Positions 54,652-62,748 of a stretch of DNA of 64,000 nt are shown one piece after another. A model generated the notes under the pieces. It had not been told where the DNA came from, ran no database searches, and was given only the letters and a program-made list of their open reading frames with translations. The DNA comes from Bacillus sp. AFS073361 (lineage in GTDB: Bacteria > Bacillota > Bacilli > Bacillales > Cytobacillaceae), in contig NZ_NUZU01000039.1 in the NCBI RefSeq assembly GCF_002567005.1, forward strand, positions 492,325 through 556,324, read 5' to 3'. Made by a program: the position numbers and the translations under genes. Each line of letters starts with the position of its first letter. Positions within the stretch are counted from its first letter, which is position 1.

Positions 54652-55893
54652 TTACTCGGTAAACTTTTTAAAAATTAATGTAGCATTATGTCCGCCGAAT
54701 CCTAATGAGTTGGATAAAACAACTTGAACATCTTTCTTCTTTGCCTCATTTGGGACATAATCTAAATCCAGTTCTTCATCCGGCGTTTCATAGTTGATGG
54801 TTGGCGGAATGATTCCCTCATTGATGGCTAAAACAGAGAATATCGCTTCAATTGCGCCAGTGGCACCTAATAAGTGACCAGTCATTGATTTCGTGGAACT
54901 AACCGATAAATGGTAGGCATATTCTTTGAAAACTTCTTTAATGGCTAACGTTTCATACAAATCATTATAATTAGTGGATGTCCCATGTGCATTAATATAG
55001 TCAACTTGTTCAGGGGAAATATCCGCATCGTCTAATGCCAATTTCATTGCCCTGCCAGCCCCTTCTCCGTCGGGTGCAGGCGTGGTAATATGATGGGCAT
55101 CACCGGTTGCGCCATAGCCGATTAATTCTCCATAAATCTTAGCACCACGGGCAATTGCGTGTTCTAGTTCTTCTAGGACCACAACTCCTGCGCCTTCCCC
55201 AATTACAAAACCATCGCGATTCTTATCAAAAGGCCGACTTGCTGTGTTCGGATCAGGATTTTTAGAAAGAGCGGTCATATTCGAAAATCCAGCTACGGTC
55301 ATTTCAGTAATCGTCGCTTCTGTTCCACCCGCAATCATCATCTCCACATCCCCTTTTTGAATGACGCGGAATGCATCACCGATGGAATTGGCCCCGGATG
55401 CACATGCAGTCACCGAACAATTGTTGATTCCTTTAGCACCCAGCGCAATGGAAACTTGTCCAGCTGCCATGTCTGGGATAAACATCGGAATGGTAAACGG
55501 GTTGACTCTTCTTTGTCCTTTTTCAATAAACTTCCTATGTTGTTCCTCGAATTCACCTAGTCCGCCAATTCCTGAACCAATCCAGACACCGACCCGTTCT
55601 GCTGGAATGTCTTCTCCGATCTGAATCCCCGAATCCTTTACGGCCATTTGACTTGCTGCTACCGCAAACTGGCTATAACGCCCCATCCTTCTTGCTTCCC
55701 TTTTATCCATAAACTCTTCTGGTGCAAAGCCTTTTACTTCCGCAGCAATTTTAATATCGACCTTTTCTACATCAAAGATAGTGGCTGGGCCAATACCCGA
55801 TACACCATTTTTAATATTTTCCCATGTTGTTTGAGCATCATTCCCCAAAGGAGTGACTGCTCCAATACCTGTAATCACTACTCTTTTACTCAT
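54652..55893 (-). CDS. fabF: Beta-ketoacyl-ACP synthase II
   Basis: A 413-residue KAS II that elongates acyl-ACP with malonyl-ACP. The start [19 protein letters not shown] and length match Bacillus FabF. The active Cys is in [15 protein letters not shown] near residue 163, His in [13 protein letters not shown] near 303, Lys in [14 protein letters not shown] near 335 and His in the latter motif near 340. The ATG at 55893 lies behind GGGAGAG. Housekeeping fabF follows fabH in Bacillus; here no fabH is present, so this is probably a second FabF that tunes chain length or temperature response. Confidence 0.94.
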   Translation of the reverse strand: MSKRVVITGIGAVTPLGNDAQTTWENIKNGVSGIGPATIFDVEKVDIKIAAEVKGFAPEEFMDKREARRMGRYSQFAVAASQMAVKDSGIQIGEDIPAERVGVWIGSGIGGLGEFEEQHRKFIEKGQRRVNPFTIPMFIPDMAAGQVSIALGAKGINNCSVTACASGANSIGDAFRVIQKGDVEMMIAGGTEATITEMTVAGFSNMTALSKNPDPNTASRPFDKNRDGFVIGEGAGVVVLEELEHAIARGAKIYGELIGYGATGDAHHITTPAPDGEGAGRAMKLALDDADISPEQVDYINAHGTSTNYNDLYETLAIKEVFKEYAYHLSVSSTKSMTGHLLGATGAIEAIFSVLAINEGIIPPTINYETPDEELDLDYVPNEAKKKDVQVVLSNSLGFGGHNATLIFKKFTE

Positions 55894-56033
55894 AATAATG
55901 CTCTCTCCCACCCAGTTATAAGTTACCTACACTCTATAGTGTATCGAATTCAGAGAGGATGGACAAATTGATTGCAAACGATTTTAGGATTTAGTTTATT
56001 CAGATGTAACCAACTGTTTTAGCAATATAAGAA

Positions 56034-56309
56034 CTATTTCGGACAGAAGGTTGTTTTCAGTTTCATGAACATATACATTAATCGTGCATTTCTACCTTTT
56101 TGCGAATGAGGATTCATTTTTGGGCTGAGGCATTTTATGAATAGTTTGTCACAATAACATGAGGAATTCCCTTGGCTTAAACAGCGATCATGATGGTAAC
56201 AGCAGTTATCTACATCATTAATGGGTCTTCCCGGTCCGCTGCATCCTGGACCGCACCAGCGATAATTTGGAAAAATACAGAGGGGCAGGCTGTTTTTTCT
56301 CCGTGTCAA
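56034..56309 (-). CDS. Small phospholipase A2-like protein
   Basis: A protein of about 91 residues with the two PLA2 signatures: a calcium-loop-like WCGPGCSGPG near residue 19 and the active-site helix DNCCYHHDRCL near 36 (CCxxHDxC with catalytic His and adjacent Asp). Further cysteines (SSCYCDKLFIKCL) would complete disulfides. There is no signal peptide. TTG at 56309 lies 8 nt after AGGAGG; GTG at 56318 is too near that site. Similar short domains occur in some Bacilli and in parvovirus VP1. It may be a phospholipase or a spore- or lysis-released factor. Confidence 0.68.
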   Translation of the reverse strand: MTRRKNSLPLCIFPNYRWCGPGCSGPGRPINDVDNCCYHHDRCLSQGNSSCYCDKLFIKCLSPKMNPHSQKGRNARLMYMFMKLKTTFCPK

Positions 56310-56521
56310 TATCTCCACCTCCTAGAAATTGATTACTATATTAATATGAAAAAATAAAAAACCTGATTAGACTCGTTTTATAAAAAGATGTTAATCACAG
56401 CTGCAGCCCACATTCCAATAGGAATTTATTTTTGCTTGCAGGTACATGGTTCTCTAACAAGCTATGTTGGAATATAAATAAACATATATATAAACTTCAC
56501 TTGAAAGGGGAATCAATTCTT

Positions 56522-56632
56522 ATGGATTTTTGTATTTCTTGTGGGAGTGAATTATCCAAGTATGAAAGGAATCGAAGTGAATGCTGGGAGTGCATGGATA
56601 CCACCACGGAGGCTTATACAGAAGAGGAATAA
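56522..56632 (+). CDS. 36-residue zinc-ribbon protein
   Basis: The frame MDFCISCGSELSKYERNR then SECWECMDTTTEAYTEEE holds two CxxC knuckles 18 residues apart, the pattern of a minimal zinc ribbon such as YhfH-type small Bacillus proteins. The ATG at 56522 follows GAAAGGGG at a good distance, and a terminator lies 12 bp behind the stop. The same frame is open upstream to 56432 but without a ribosome site. Function unknown. Confidence 0.7.
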   Translation: MDFCISCGSELSKYERNRSECWECMDTTTEAYTEEE

Positions 56633-56643
56633 CAATTAAAGCA

Positions 56644-56685
56644 TAAATGGCCCCTAGTCCAATAAGGATAGGGGCCATTGTATTT
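56644..56685. terminator. Terminator between the zinc-ribbon and TerB-like genes
   Basis: AATGGCCCCTA and TAGGGGCCATT form a perfect 11-bp stem; ATTTTTA follows. It separates convergent genes. Confidence 0.88.
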
Positions 56686-56721
56686 TTATCTAAAGTGATC
56701 ATGTACTCAATTAAGGGTATT

Positions 56722-57105
56722 CTAACGCTCTCGCTTGGTTACCGATAATTCTTTTATTTTCTCAACCCAATCCTTGAACGTTCCAAATTCACTTGCATCG
56801 AATCCAAAGTGCCTCTTTATTATATGGACAAATTCGCTTTCATGATCGTGAAAAACTCCATCAGAATAAATAAGCTGAAAGATTTCAGTTAAGACGATAT
56901 ATTTAGAGCGTTCACTTTTAAATTCCGTTAAAATTTCTTCTATAGAGAGACCCTCGAGCTCATAATCGTCCAGCTCCATTTCCCTTTGATATTTTTTTAG
57001 CAAGGAATTTTCATATATGGATAATTTGCCATCAATTCTGGCAATCATTGCAGCCAATTCAAGAAATGCGATTTTTTCCCTTTTCTCTAGTTCTTCTAAA
57101 AACAT
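56722..57105 (-). CDS. TerB-like domain protein
   Basis: This 127-residue all-helical acidic protein resembles the TerB tellurite-resistance fold: LAAMIARIDGKLSIYENSLLKK near residue 16 (shown IARIDGKLS) and a second ELIYSDGVFHDHESEF segment near 82 are the paired D-G-x-x-x-x-E metal-binding turns of TerB. No partner ter genes are present. The ATG follows AAAGGAGAGG. The role is unknown; family members often sit in stress or membrane-linked complexes. Confidence 0.65.
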   Translation of the reverse strand: MFLEELEKREKIAFLELAAMIARIDGKLSIYENSLLKKYQREMELDDYELEGLSIEEILTEFKSERSKYIVLTEIFQLIYSDGVFHDHESEFVHIIKRHFGFDASEFGTFKDWVEKIKELSVTKRER

Positions 57106-57229
57106 TACACGTACCTCTCCTTTTAACCTTTGTTATATTTATACGAACAAATCCCCATAAGGTTTCATCGCACTTTTGTATATGATTCCCTAATTAATTA
57201 TTAATATAGAAAGATCCTTCTACCTATTT

Positions 57230-57271
57230 CAAAAAAACCCAAGAAGACAAGAGCAGTTCTGCCCTTGTCTT
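57230..57271 (-). terminator. Terminator of deoR-type regulator gene
   Basis: AAGACAAG and CTTGTCTT form the stem; the minus strand then reads CTTGGGTTTTTTT. It lies about 30 bp past the regulator stop. Confidence 0.8.
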
Positions 57272-57296
57272 AACTTTAACATTTGATTATTATGCC

Positions 57297-58082
57297 TTAT
57301 TCTGCAATTTCCAGTTCAATTCCATTGGAAGTGAAAAAATAACTTATTTCTTCAGAAACAGGTTCGTCCGTAATAAAAATGTCGATTTCATTAGGACGCG
57401 CAAACGTTGCAATGGAACTTTTGTCAACTTTACTATGATCCAGCAATCCAATGACTTTATTCGCAACGGAAACCATAACCTTTTTTAATTCTACTTCATA
57501 TAAGCTAAAATCAGAGAGGCCATCGCGAATATTAAAAGCGTGGGCGGATGTGAATAAAATATCAATATTAATTTTCCGTAATAGCTCCTCCCCTAATAAC
57601 CCTTCGATGGAATTAGAATTGTTCCTAACAATTCCGCCAATGATAATGACGGTTAAATATGGATTCTCTTTTAACATCGCCGCTGTTGCAATTCCACTTG
57701 TCACGACTGTTAATCTCTTTTTTGTGTCACACAAAAATTTGGCTAGTTCGAAACAGGTTGTACTCGCATCTAAAAGAATACATTGCCCCTCTTGTATATA
57801 CTTAAGCGCACTCTTACCGATCCTTTGTTTTTCCGCGCGGAATTTCTTTTCGCGAATTTCATAGTTTTTTTCAAGTTGATCCGATTCTTTATTGGTTTCT
57901 TCCGCTTTCAGCATCGCCCCGCCATGTGTACGTAAAAGCAAGCCTTGTTTCTCCATTTGGTTTAAATCCGATCGTATGGTGGCTGCAGAAATATTAAGCA
58001 AACCGGTCAAATCATTTACAGTTACGACTCCCTTTTCTGTCAGTAATTCAATTATTAAATTTCTGCGTTGATCTGCGAACAT
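57297..58082 (-). CDS. DeoR/GlpR-family sugar-phosphate-responsive regulator
   Basis: This 261-residue protein has the DeoR helix-turn-helix at residues 5-57 (NLIIELLTEKGVVTVNDLTG, then SAATIRSDLNQMEKQGLLLRTHGGA, here by its ATIRSDLN and RTHGGA parts). A C-terminal sugar-phosphate-binding Rossmann-like domain follows (ILLDASTTCFELAKFL near 102, VTSGIATA near 130, FTSAHAFNIRDG near 180). It lies behind the dha operon with its own promoter. It most likely represses the operon until a phosphorylated ketose accumulates. Confidence 0.9.
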   Translation of the reverse strand: MFADQRRNLIIELLTEKGVVTVNDLTGLLNISAATIRSDLNQMEKQGLLLRTHGGAMLKAEETNKESDQLEKNYEIREKKFRAEKQRIGKSALKYIQEGQCILLDASTTCFELAKFLCDTKKRLTVVTSGIATAAMLKENPYLTVIIIGGIVRNNSNSIEGLLGEELLRKINIDILFTSAHAFNIRDGLSDFSLYEVELKKVMVSVANKVIGLLDHSKVDKSSIATFARPNEIDIFITDEPVSEEISYFFTSNGIELEIAE

Positions 58083-58092
58083 AGTTCCACCC

Positions 58093-58330
58093 TTTCATTT
58101 ATTTTCGAAAGTTTACTAAACATTCTACCGAAATAATATATTTACTCATATTATATAGCTAAATGGCTAAAAAGTCCTGTTTAATCACCGAATATGCTAA
58201 AATATTTATTTTTTCCATTTAAATCTACTTTCACTTTATTTTGTTTTATTTTGCTTTACCGCGGTAATTAAATATATTTGAAAATAAAGGAAAACAAAAT
58301 TTCATACTTCTTAGCAAAATAACCAATAAA
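58093..58330. promoter_or_regulatory. deoR promoter region with T-rich repeats
   Basis: This stretch upstream of the regulator contains TTTCATTTATTTTCG, a run of TTTATTTTGTTTTATTTTG and a 12-bp palindrome TTACCGCGGTAA (58256-58267). The TTTTCRTTTA-like elements resemble those upstream of dhaK and may be DeoR binding repeats. No gene is visible. Confidence 0.4.
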
Positions 58331-58337
58331 ATCGGAA

Positions 58338-58393
58338 AAAAAAGTCCCCTCCGAAGTAGAGAGAAGACTTCGCTTCTCTTCCTACTAAAGAGG
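58338..58393 (-). terminator. Terminator of the dha operon
   Basis: AGTAGAGAGAAG and CTTCTCTTCCTACT form a long imperfect hairpin around ACTTCG, extended by CTCC/GGAG outer pairs. The minus strand then runs into eight T residues. It lies just past the tpiA-like stop. Confidence 0.8.
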
Positions 58394-58401
58394 AGATTCA
58401 A

Positions 58402-59193
58402 TCATAGGACTTGACTTGCTTTACTTTCTAGATGTAATTCAAGTTGCTTTAGAATGACTTGGAAACTGTCGATGTTCCAAGCAGCTCTGCCAATAAAGAG
58501 TCCATTCACATTTTCTAAATCGATATATTCAAGAAAATTATCATGATTCACACTGCCACCATACAAAATCGGTATTTCACGGCCAACTTCTTCAAAAAGC
58601 CCTTCTAATGTATGTCGAAGAAAGTCATGGATTTCAGAAACATACCCGGCATCTGCAGGAACGCCTTGCTCGCCAATCGCCCAGACAGGTTCATAAGCGA
58701 CCAGAACCTCCCTTGCCTGTTCCCTGGATACTCCCTGCAGGCAAACCTTTAGCTGTGCTGCCAATGTTTCTTTCGAAATCTGCTGTTTCTTCTGCTCTAT
58801 GTTTTCTCCAATGCAAATTAGAGGCTTCATTGAATAGCGTAAGGCAGCATGAACTTTTTTATTAATCGCTGCATCCGTTTCATTAAAATATTGTCTGCGT
58901 TCCGAATGGCCAAGCTCAATCATATCAATACCAATTTCAGTTAGCATTCGCGGAGAAATCTCTCCTGTAAATGCACCACTATCTTCCCAATGCATGTTTT
59001 GGGCCCCCAAATAAATATCGGAACCAGCGGTTATCTCTTTAATAGGAAGAAGGGATGTATGAGAAGGAATAATAAATAATTGGAGATTCGAAGTGATCGC
59101 TTTTGAAATCTGTCTAAGTCCTTTCGTAAAGTCGATTCCTTCTGCGATGGTCTTTGTCATCTTCCAATTAGTCCCGATCCAAATCTTATTCAT
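58402..59193 (-). CDS. Triosephosphate isomerase paralogue (TpiA2)
   Basis: A 263-residue TIM with all active-site parts: the Lys in WIGTNWKMTK near residue 11, His in IELGHSERRQYF near 95, Glu in VAYEPVWAIGE near 167 and the phosphate loop ILYGGSVN near 210. It is a non-glycolytic copy in a ketose-kinase operon. It resembles the TPI-like isomerases (EryH/LerI) that interconvert L-erythrulose 1-phosphate and D-erythrulose 4-phosphate. Ordinary triose-phosphate isomerisation is the alternative. The last gene of the operon. Confidence 0.88.
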   Translation of the reverse strand: MNKIWIGTNWKMTKTIAEGIDFTKGLRQISKAITSNLQLFIIPSHTSLLPIKEITAGSDIYLGAQNMHWEDSGAFTGEISPRMLTEIGIDMIELGHSERRQYFNETDAAINKKVHAALRYSMKPLICIGENIEQKKQQISKETLAAQLKVCLQGVSREQAREVLVAYEPVWAIGEQGVPADAGYVSEIHDFLRHTLEGLFEEVGREIPILYGGSVNHDNFLEYIDLENVNGLFIGRAAWNIDSFQVILKQLELHLESKASQVL

Positions 59194-59240
59194 CTAGAAA
59201 CCTACCTCCCTCGTCCAATCTTTTCTTGTTGATTCTATCA

Positions 59241-60140
59241 TTATCTACTGGCTACTAAATTTAATGCTTTTTCTAAAATTGACCGGACGATTGTTTCATT
59301 CTCTTGGTAATTGTCCTTATCTTTCCCTCTTACTTCCACAGCGACACGGAGCCCATGTTCGGATTGGAGACTAAGTTCGTCAGCTTTTCGTAAAATATCA
59401 CTGATTTTCTCAATAGTTAAGAAGCCTGGTTCTCCAATAGGCATATGGAAATCCCCATATAATTCACTGGTCGGATCGACCACCGCATTGGAAAAATGAA
59501 TTTGATGAATCTGTGCTTTTGCTAGTTCTAATGCCTCCGAAATGTCTTCCTTATTTAAGGCAGCATGCGCGGTATCAAAGGCTAAACCAATATTGCTGTG
59601 CTTTTTAGCCACACTTGAAAGCAATTCAACGGTATCACTCATTGGACCAATCAGACGTTTTTTATGGGCAAAGCGATCCAAATGTTCGACCAACACATTC
59701 ATTCGATATTTGCCGGCTTCCTCGCAAATATCACATAACGCTTCAAAAAAGCCTTCCATCGCTTCAAGTCGACGCTCTGGGCCTGGATCTGGACCTGGAA
59801 CAAAGGCAATATTGCTTGCCCCGCACTCTGCAGCCAAATAGATATTCTCTTTAATCTGACGAACGGATTCAGAGCGCAATTGTGAATCCAACGAGGAAAC
59901 ATCCAGCTTGTTTTTATCTATTAAAAAGGTTAACCAATGTGTTAGTTGAAAGTTGTATTGTTCCTTTAAGGCCAAAATACGTTTTCTCTCTTGGTGGTTT
60001 TGCCCGTCTGCTATTTCATACGAACGATAAAAACCATCGACAGCCATTTTTTCTAGCAAATTGACAGTGAAATCCTTTTCTTGTTGCATTGGAAAATAAA
60101 TCTCAGGGACAAGCAGGGATGGAATAAACCGGGTACTCAT
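59241..60140 (-). CDS. Sugar phosphate isomerase/epimerase-family TIM-barrel protein
   Basis: A 299-residue AP-endonuclease-2/xylose isomerase-like barrel. Probable metal ligands are Glu in MNVLVEHLDRF near residue 152, Asp-His in GLAFDTAHAALN near 187, His in QIHQIHFSNAV near 215 and Glu in LRVAVEVRGKD near 272. Members isomerise or epimerise ketoses, and some decarboxylate branched sugar acids (OiaC-type). In this operon an epimerase or decarboxylase feeding a C4 or C5 ketose to DhaK/DhaL is plausible. Confidence 0.8.
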   Translation of the reverse strand: MSTRFIPSLLVPEIYFPMQQEKDFTVNLLEKMAVDGFYRSYEIADGQNHQERKRILALKEQYNFQLTHWLTFLIDKNKLDVSSLDSQLRSESVRQIKENIYLAAECGASNIAFVPGPDPGPERRLEAMEGFFEALCDICEEAGKYRMNVLVEHLDRFAHKKRLIGPMSDTVELLSSVAKKHSNIGLAFDTAHAALNKEDISEALELAKAQIHQIHFSNAVVDPTSELYGDFHMPIGEPGFLTIEKISDILRKADELSLQSEHGLRVAVEVRGKDKDNYQENETIVRSILEKALNLVASR

Positions 60141-60222
60141 TTTACATTTCTCCTTTATCGATAGGTTATCAAATGCTTTTCTTGTTTTTCCAATCAGTTA
60201 AATGACTTAGTCATCCTATATT

Positions 60223-61035
60223 TTAGGATTGCAGCAGAGCAAAGCTAGATTGATAGCTTTGGTAAGCATCTGCGGGCGTTCCATTTTGATGAATAATTTT
60301 ATTTAACCCCGCCACGACACCAATTGGATTTTCATCCAGGGTAATATTCCGACCAACAGCCACACCTTTTGCGCCCACATCCATGCAATGTTTTACATAA
60401 TTGAAATAGTCAAGGATGTTATCCGTTTTTGGCCCCCCTAACACAAGAACGGGCCGTTTGGCAGCTTCAATGATTGTCACATCAGCTGGATCTCCAGTTA
60501 ATCTAGTCTTAATAATATCTGCTCCCAACTCTGTCCCGATCCGTGCTGCTGCGGCAATCGTCTCGATTTGATTGGATTCAGGGCTTGTCACATGATAGCT
60601 ATACGGCAGCGTCTCACACATATATGGAACATTCCAATTATCTGCCGCTTTGGCAAGTTCCCAGGCCATTTTGTGTGAGGCCGTTTCACCATCCGCACCG
60701 GGGAAAGTCATCGAAATAACACTGTCTGCCCCAAGCTTTAGTGCATCTTCAACCGAAAGAATGTCTGTAGTCTGGGGAATCCGAGCATCAAATACGCTGG
60801 TAGATAAGTCAGCACGGACAACCAACCCAACGTCCTTAAAGGACTCAGCGTATAATTTTGCCATTCCATATGTAACAATGACAGCATCAAGCCCGTTCTC
60901 AATCAGCTGTGGCAAAAGGGCAATCGTTTGATCAATTCCTGCTGTCTTGGTGGAGAAATAGTATCCATCCAATGCCAGCGTAATTGATTTACCATCATTT
61001 GAAAAAATGTGTGACATCCTTCTTGTTTTGGACAT
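60223..61035 (-). CDS. Class I aldolase of the DeoC/LacD/FbaB family
   Basis: A protein of about 270 residues with the DhnA/LsrF-type barrel. The Schiff-base Lys is probably in GADIIKTRLTGDP near 185. DSVISMTFPGADGE lies near 104, and the phosphate-binding GVAVGRNI near 230. Start ATG at 61035 has AAAGGGAG; the frame to 61059 lacks a site. It should cleave a ketose phosphate, or a related 3-keto or deoxy sugar phosphate, to dihydroxyacetone phosphate and an aldehyde. An internal hairpin with a T tract precedes it. Confidence 0.82.
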   Translation of the reverse strand: MSKTRRMSHIFSNDGKSITLALDGYYFSTKTAGIDQTIALLPQLIENGLDAVIVTYGMAKLYAESFKDVGLVVRADLSTSVFDARIPQTTDILSVEDALKLGADSVISMTFPGADGETASHKMAWELAKAADNWNVPYMCETLPYSYHVTSPESNQIETIAAAARIGTELGADIIKTRLTGDPADVTIIEAAKRPVLVLGGPKTDNILDYFNYVKHCMDVGAKGVAVGRNITLDENPIGVVAGLNKIIHQNGTPADAYQSYQSSFALLQS

Positions 61036-61074
61036 AACCGGCTCCCTTTCTTTGTTCACATCTCTAAACCTTGT

Positions 61075-61102
61075 AAAAAAGATCCCACGGTGGAGATCTT
61101 TT
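61075..61102 (-). terminator. Internal attenuator-like hairpin in the dha operon
   Basis: AAAAAAGATC and GATCTTTT form the stem with an inner CCAC/GTGG helix. On the minus strand it ends in six T residues, 40 bp before the aldolase start. It looks like a partial terminator separating dhaK-dhaL-dapA from the downstream three genes. Confidence 0.65.
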
Positions 61103-61110
61103 CTTCTAAA

Positions 61111-62034
61111 TTATTTAACTGGTGCACTTTCTAATAGGTCAGCTTGAACGAGAATCTTTTTAAGCTCCTCAATCTTTTCAGCACTTAATGACCTTGCTGG
61201 TGCTAGAACGTTCGTGGAAATATCCAATCCCCTCAATTTCATGGCTTCCTTTACCACACTTACAAACGGTGAATCAAGTTTGTACATAGTTGGCAATACG
61301 GCCATTCGTTGGTGGAATGATACTGCTTCATCAATACGGTTCTCTTTGAACCCCTTGTAAACACCAAGCGCTAATTCCGGAGCGAAATTAACAGAAGCAC
61401 TAATCGCACCATCACCGCCAAGAGTCAAGGTTTGTAGGAAATGATCGTCAAAACCAGAGAACACCACAAAATCCGGATGTTTCCCTTTCACGGTTAAAAT
61501 CATGTCGCGAATATGTGAAACACTTTCAACTGTTTCCTTGATTCCAACGATATTCTCATGTGCATCAACCAATTTAAGGACAAATTCCGGAGTTAAATCC
61601 TGTCCTGTCATGGTTGGGAAATTATAAAGTAAAATCGGTAAGTTAACAGAATTGGCAATTTCACTATAATGAGCAAATAAGTTTTCTTCAGTTAAATTCC
61701 AAAAGTAAGGGTTGATGACCACTACCGCATCTGCTCCTACTGATTCGGCATGTTGACTGAGCAGCACGACTTCACGTGTATTCGTGCTTCCTGTACCAAT
61801 TAAAACTGGCACCCTGCCGTTTACATATTCGGTTGTGAACGAAGCTACTTCTTTGCGTTCTTCCACAGACATTTGTGAAAATTCGCCGCCTGTTCCTAAA
61901 AAGAACAAACCATCCACACGAGCTTCAATTAAGAAATCAATAACAGTTGCCATTCCTTTTTTATCAAGTCTGCCTTGTTCATCAACAATAATTGATACTG
62001 GTGGAATAACTCCCTGGAATTTTTTATTTGTCAT
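61111..62034 (-). CDS. DapA/NAL-family lyase or dehydratase
   Basis: This 307-residue class I enzyme has FLGTGGEFSQM near residue 46 in place of the GTTGE motif, Tyr in ILLYNFPTMTG near 135 and the Schiff-base Lys in IVGIKETVESV near 163. It is a paralogue of the aldolase at 6715 but clearly diverged. In a DhaK/DhaL operon it may be a keto-sugar-acid aldolase or dehydratase feeding a C3-C4 ketose. The substrate cannot be set from sequence. Confidence 0.82.
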   Translation of the reverse strand: MTNKKFQGVIPPVSIIVDEQGRLDKKGMATVIDFLIEARVDGLFFLGTGGEFSQMSVEERKEVASFTTEYVNGRVPVLIGTGSTNTREVVLLSQHAESVGADAVVVINPYFWNLTEENLFAHYSEIANSVNLPILLYNFPTMTGQDLTPEFVLKLVDAHENIVGIKETVESVSHIRDMILTVKGKHPDFVVFSGFDDHFLQTLTLGGDGAISASVNFAPELALGVYKGFKENRIDEAVSFHQRMAVLPTMYKLDSPFVSVVKEAMKLRGLDISTNVLAPARSLSAEKIEELKKILVQADLLESAPVK

Positions 62035-62079
62035 TTTAATTTCTCCTACCTGTTTAATAGTTTTATCACAATACCAACT

Positions 62080-62748
62080 TTATTGTTGAACGGCGGCTTT
62101 CTCGACCCATTCTCTCATTGATTTGAACATGATCCAGACGGTTGTTGCTCCGGCATCTTGGTGACCGATTGCTCGTTCGCCAAGTGATTTTGCCCTGCCA
62201 AACTTCGCGACATATTGCTTCGACTTTTCTACACCGCCTGCTGCATGTTTTTCAGCAAGGGCAAGTCCTTCTAGTAAACTATGATTTGCTTCCACACTTA
62301 GTTTAAGTCCGTCCACGGCAGGCTCTAGTGCGTCAATCATCGTTTTATCTCCTAATTCAGCCTTCCCGCGTTCTTTAATAGATTTCACGGATCCTTCAAG
62401 AATTTGCGCTAATAGCGGCAGGGACAGTTCCTCTTGTGGTTCAAGACCTTTCACACCGCCAGTAAACAATGTTCCAAAAATAACACCAGAAGCCCCGCCC
62501 ATATTCGCAATCATCGACATACCTATTGTTTTAAAGACGTCATTGATAGTTGTAAACTCTTTTTTGGTCAAATTTTCTTCTGCCTTTGTAAATCCAACTG
62601 CCATGCCAATTCCATGATCTCCATCACCAATAGCGCTATCAATTTTGGTTAAAAACGGTTTGTTCTCAATGACTTGCTCACCAACATACAAGAACATATT
62701 CTTAACTTGTTCAGCATTCAACTTAACCTCTTGGACACTATTTGGCAT
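62080..62748 (-). CDS. dhaL: Dihydroxyacetone kinase L subunit (ADP/ATP-binding)
   Basis: This 222-residue all-helical Dak2 domain has the Mg-ADP aspartates in KIDSAIGDGDHGIGMAVGF near residue 40 (DxDxD type: D-A-x-G-D-G-D-H) and TGG and GDKTMIDAL near 140. The GRAKSLGERAIGHQDAGATT region near 184 is the signature end of DhaL. It works with DhaK to phosphorylate dihydroxyacetone or another short ketose. It overlaps dhaK by 11 nt with a GGAGGG site inside dhaK. No DhaM phosphotransferase subunit lies in the window, so it may use ATP directly. Confidence 0.92.
   Translation of the reverse strand: MPNSVQEVKLNAEQVKNMFLYVGEQVIENKPFLTKIDSAIGDGDHGIGMAVGFTKAEENLTKKEFTTINDVFKTIGMSMIANMGGASGVIFGTLFTGGVKGLEPQEELSLPLLAQILEGSVKSIKERGKAELGDKTMIDALEPAVDGLKLSVEANHSLLEGLALAEKHAAGGVEKSKQYVAKFGRAKSLGERAIGHQDAGATTVWIMFKSMREWVEKAAVQQ

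Noticed and set aside
57451-57864. 137-residue plus-strand open frame
   Set aside because: Antisense to the DeoR-family regulator; no ribosome site or recognisable motif.
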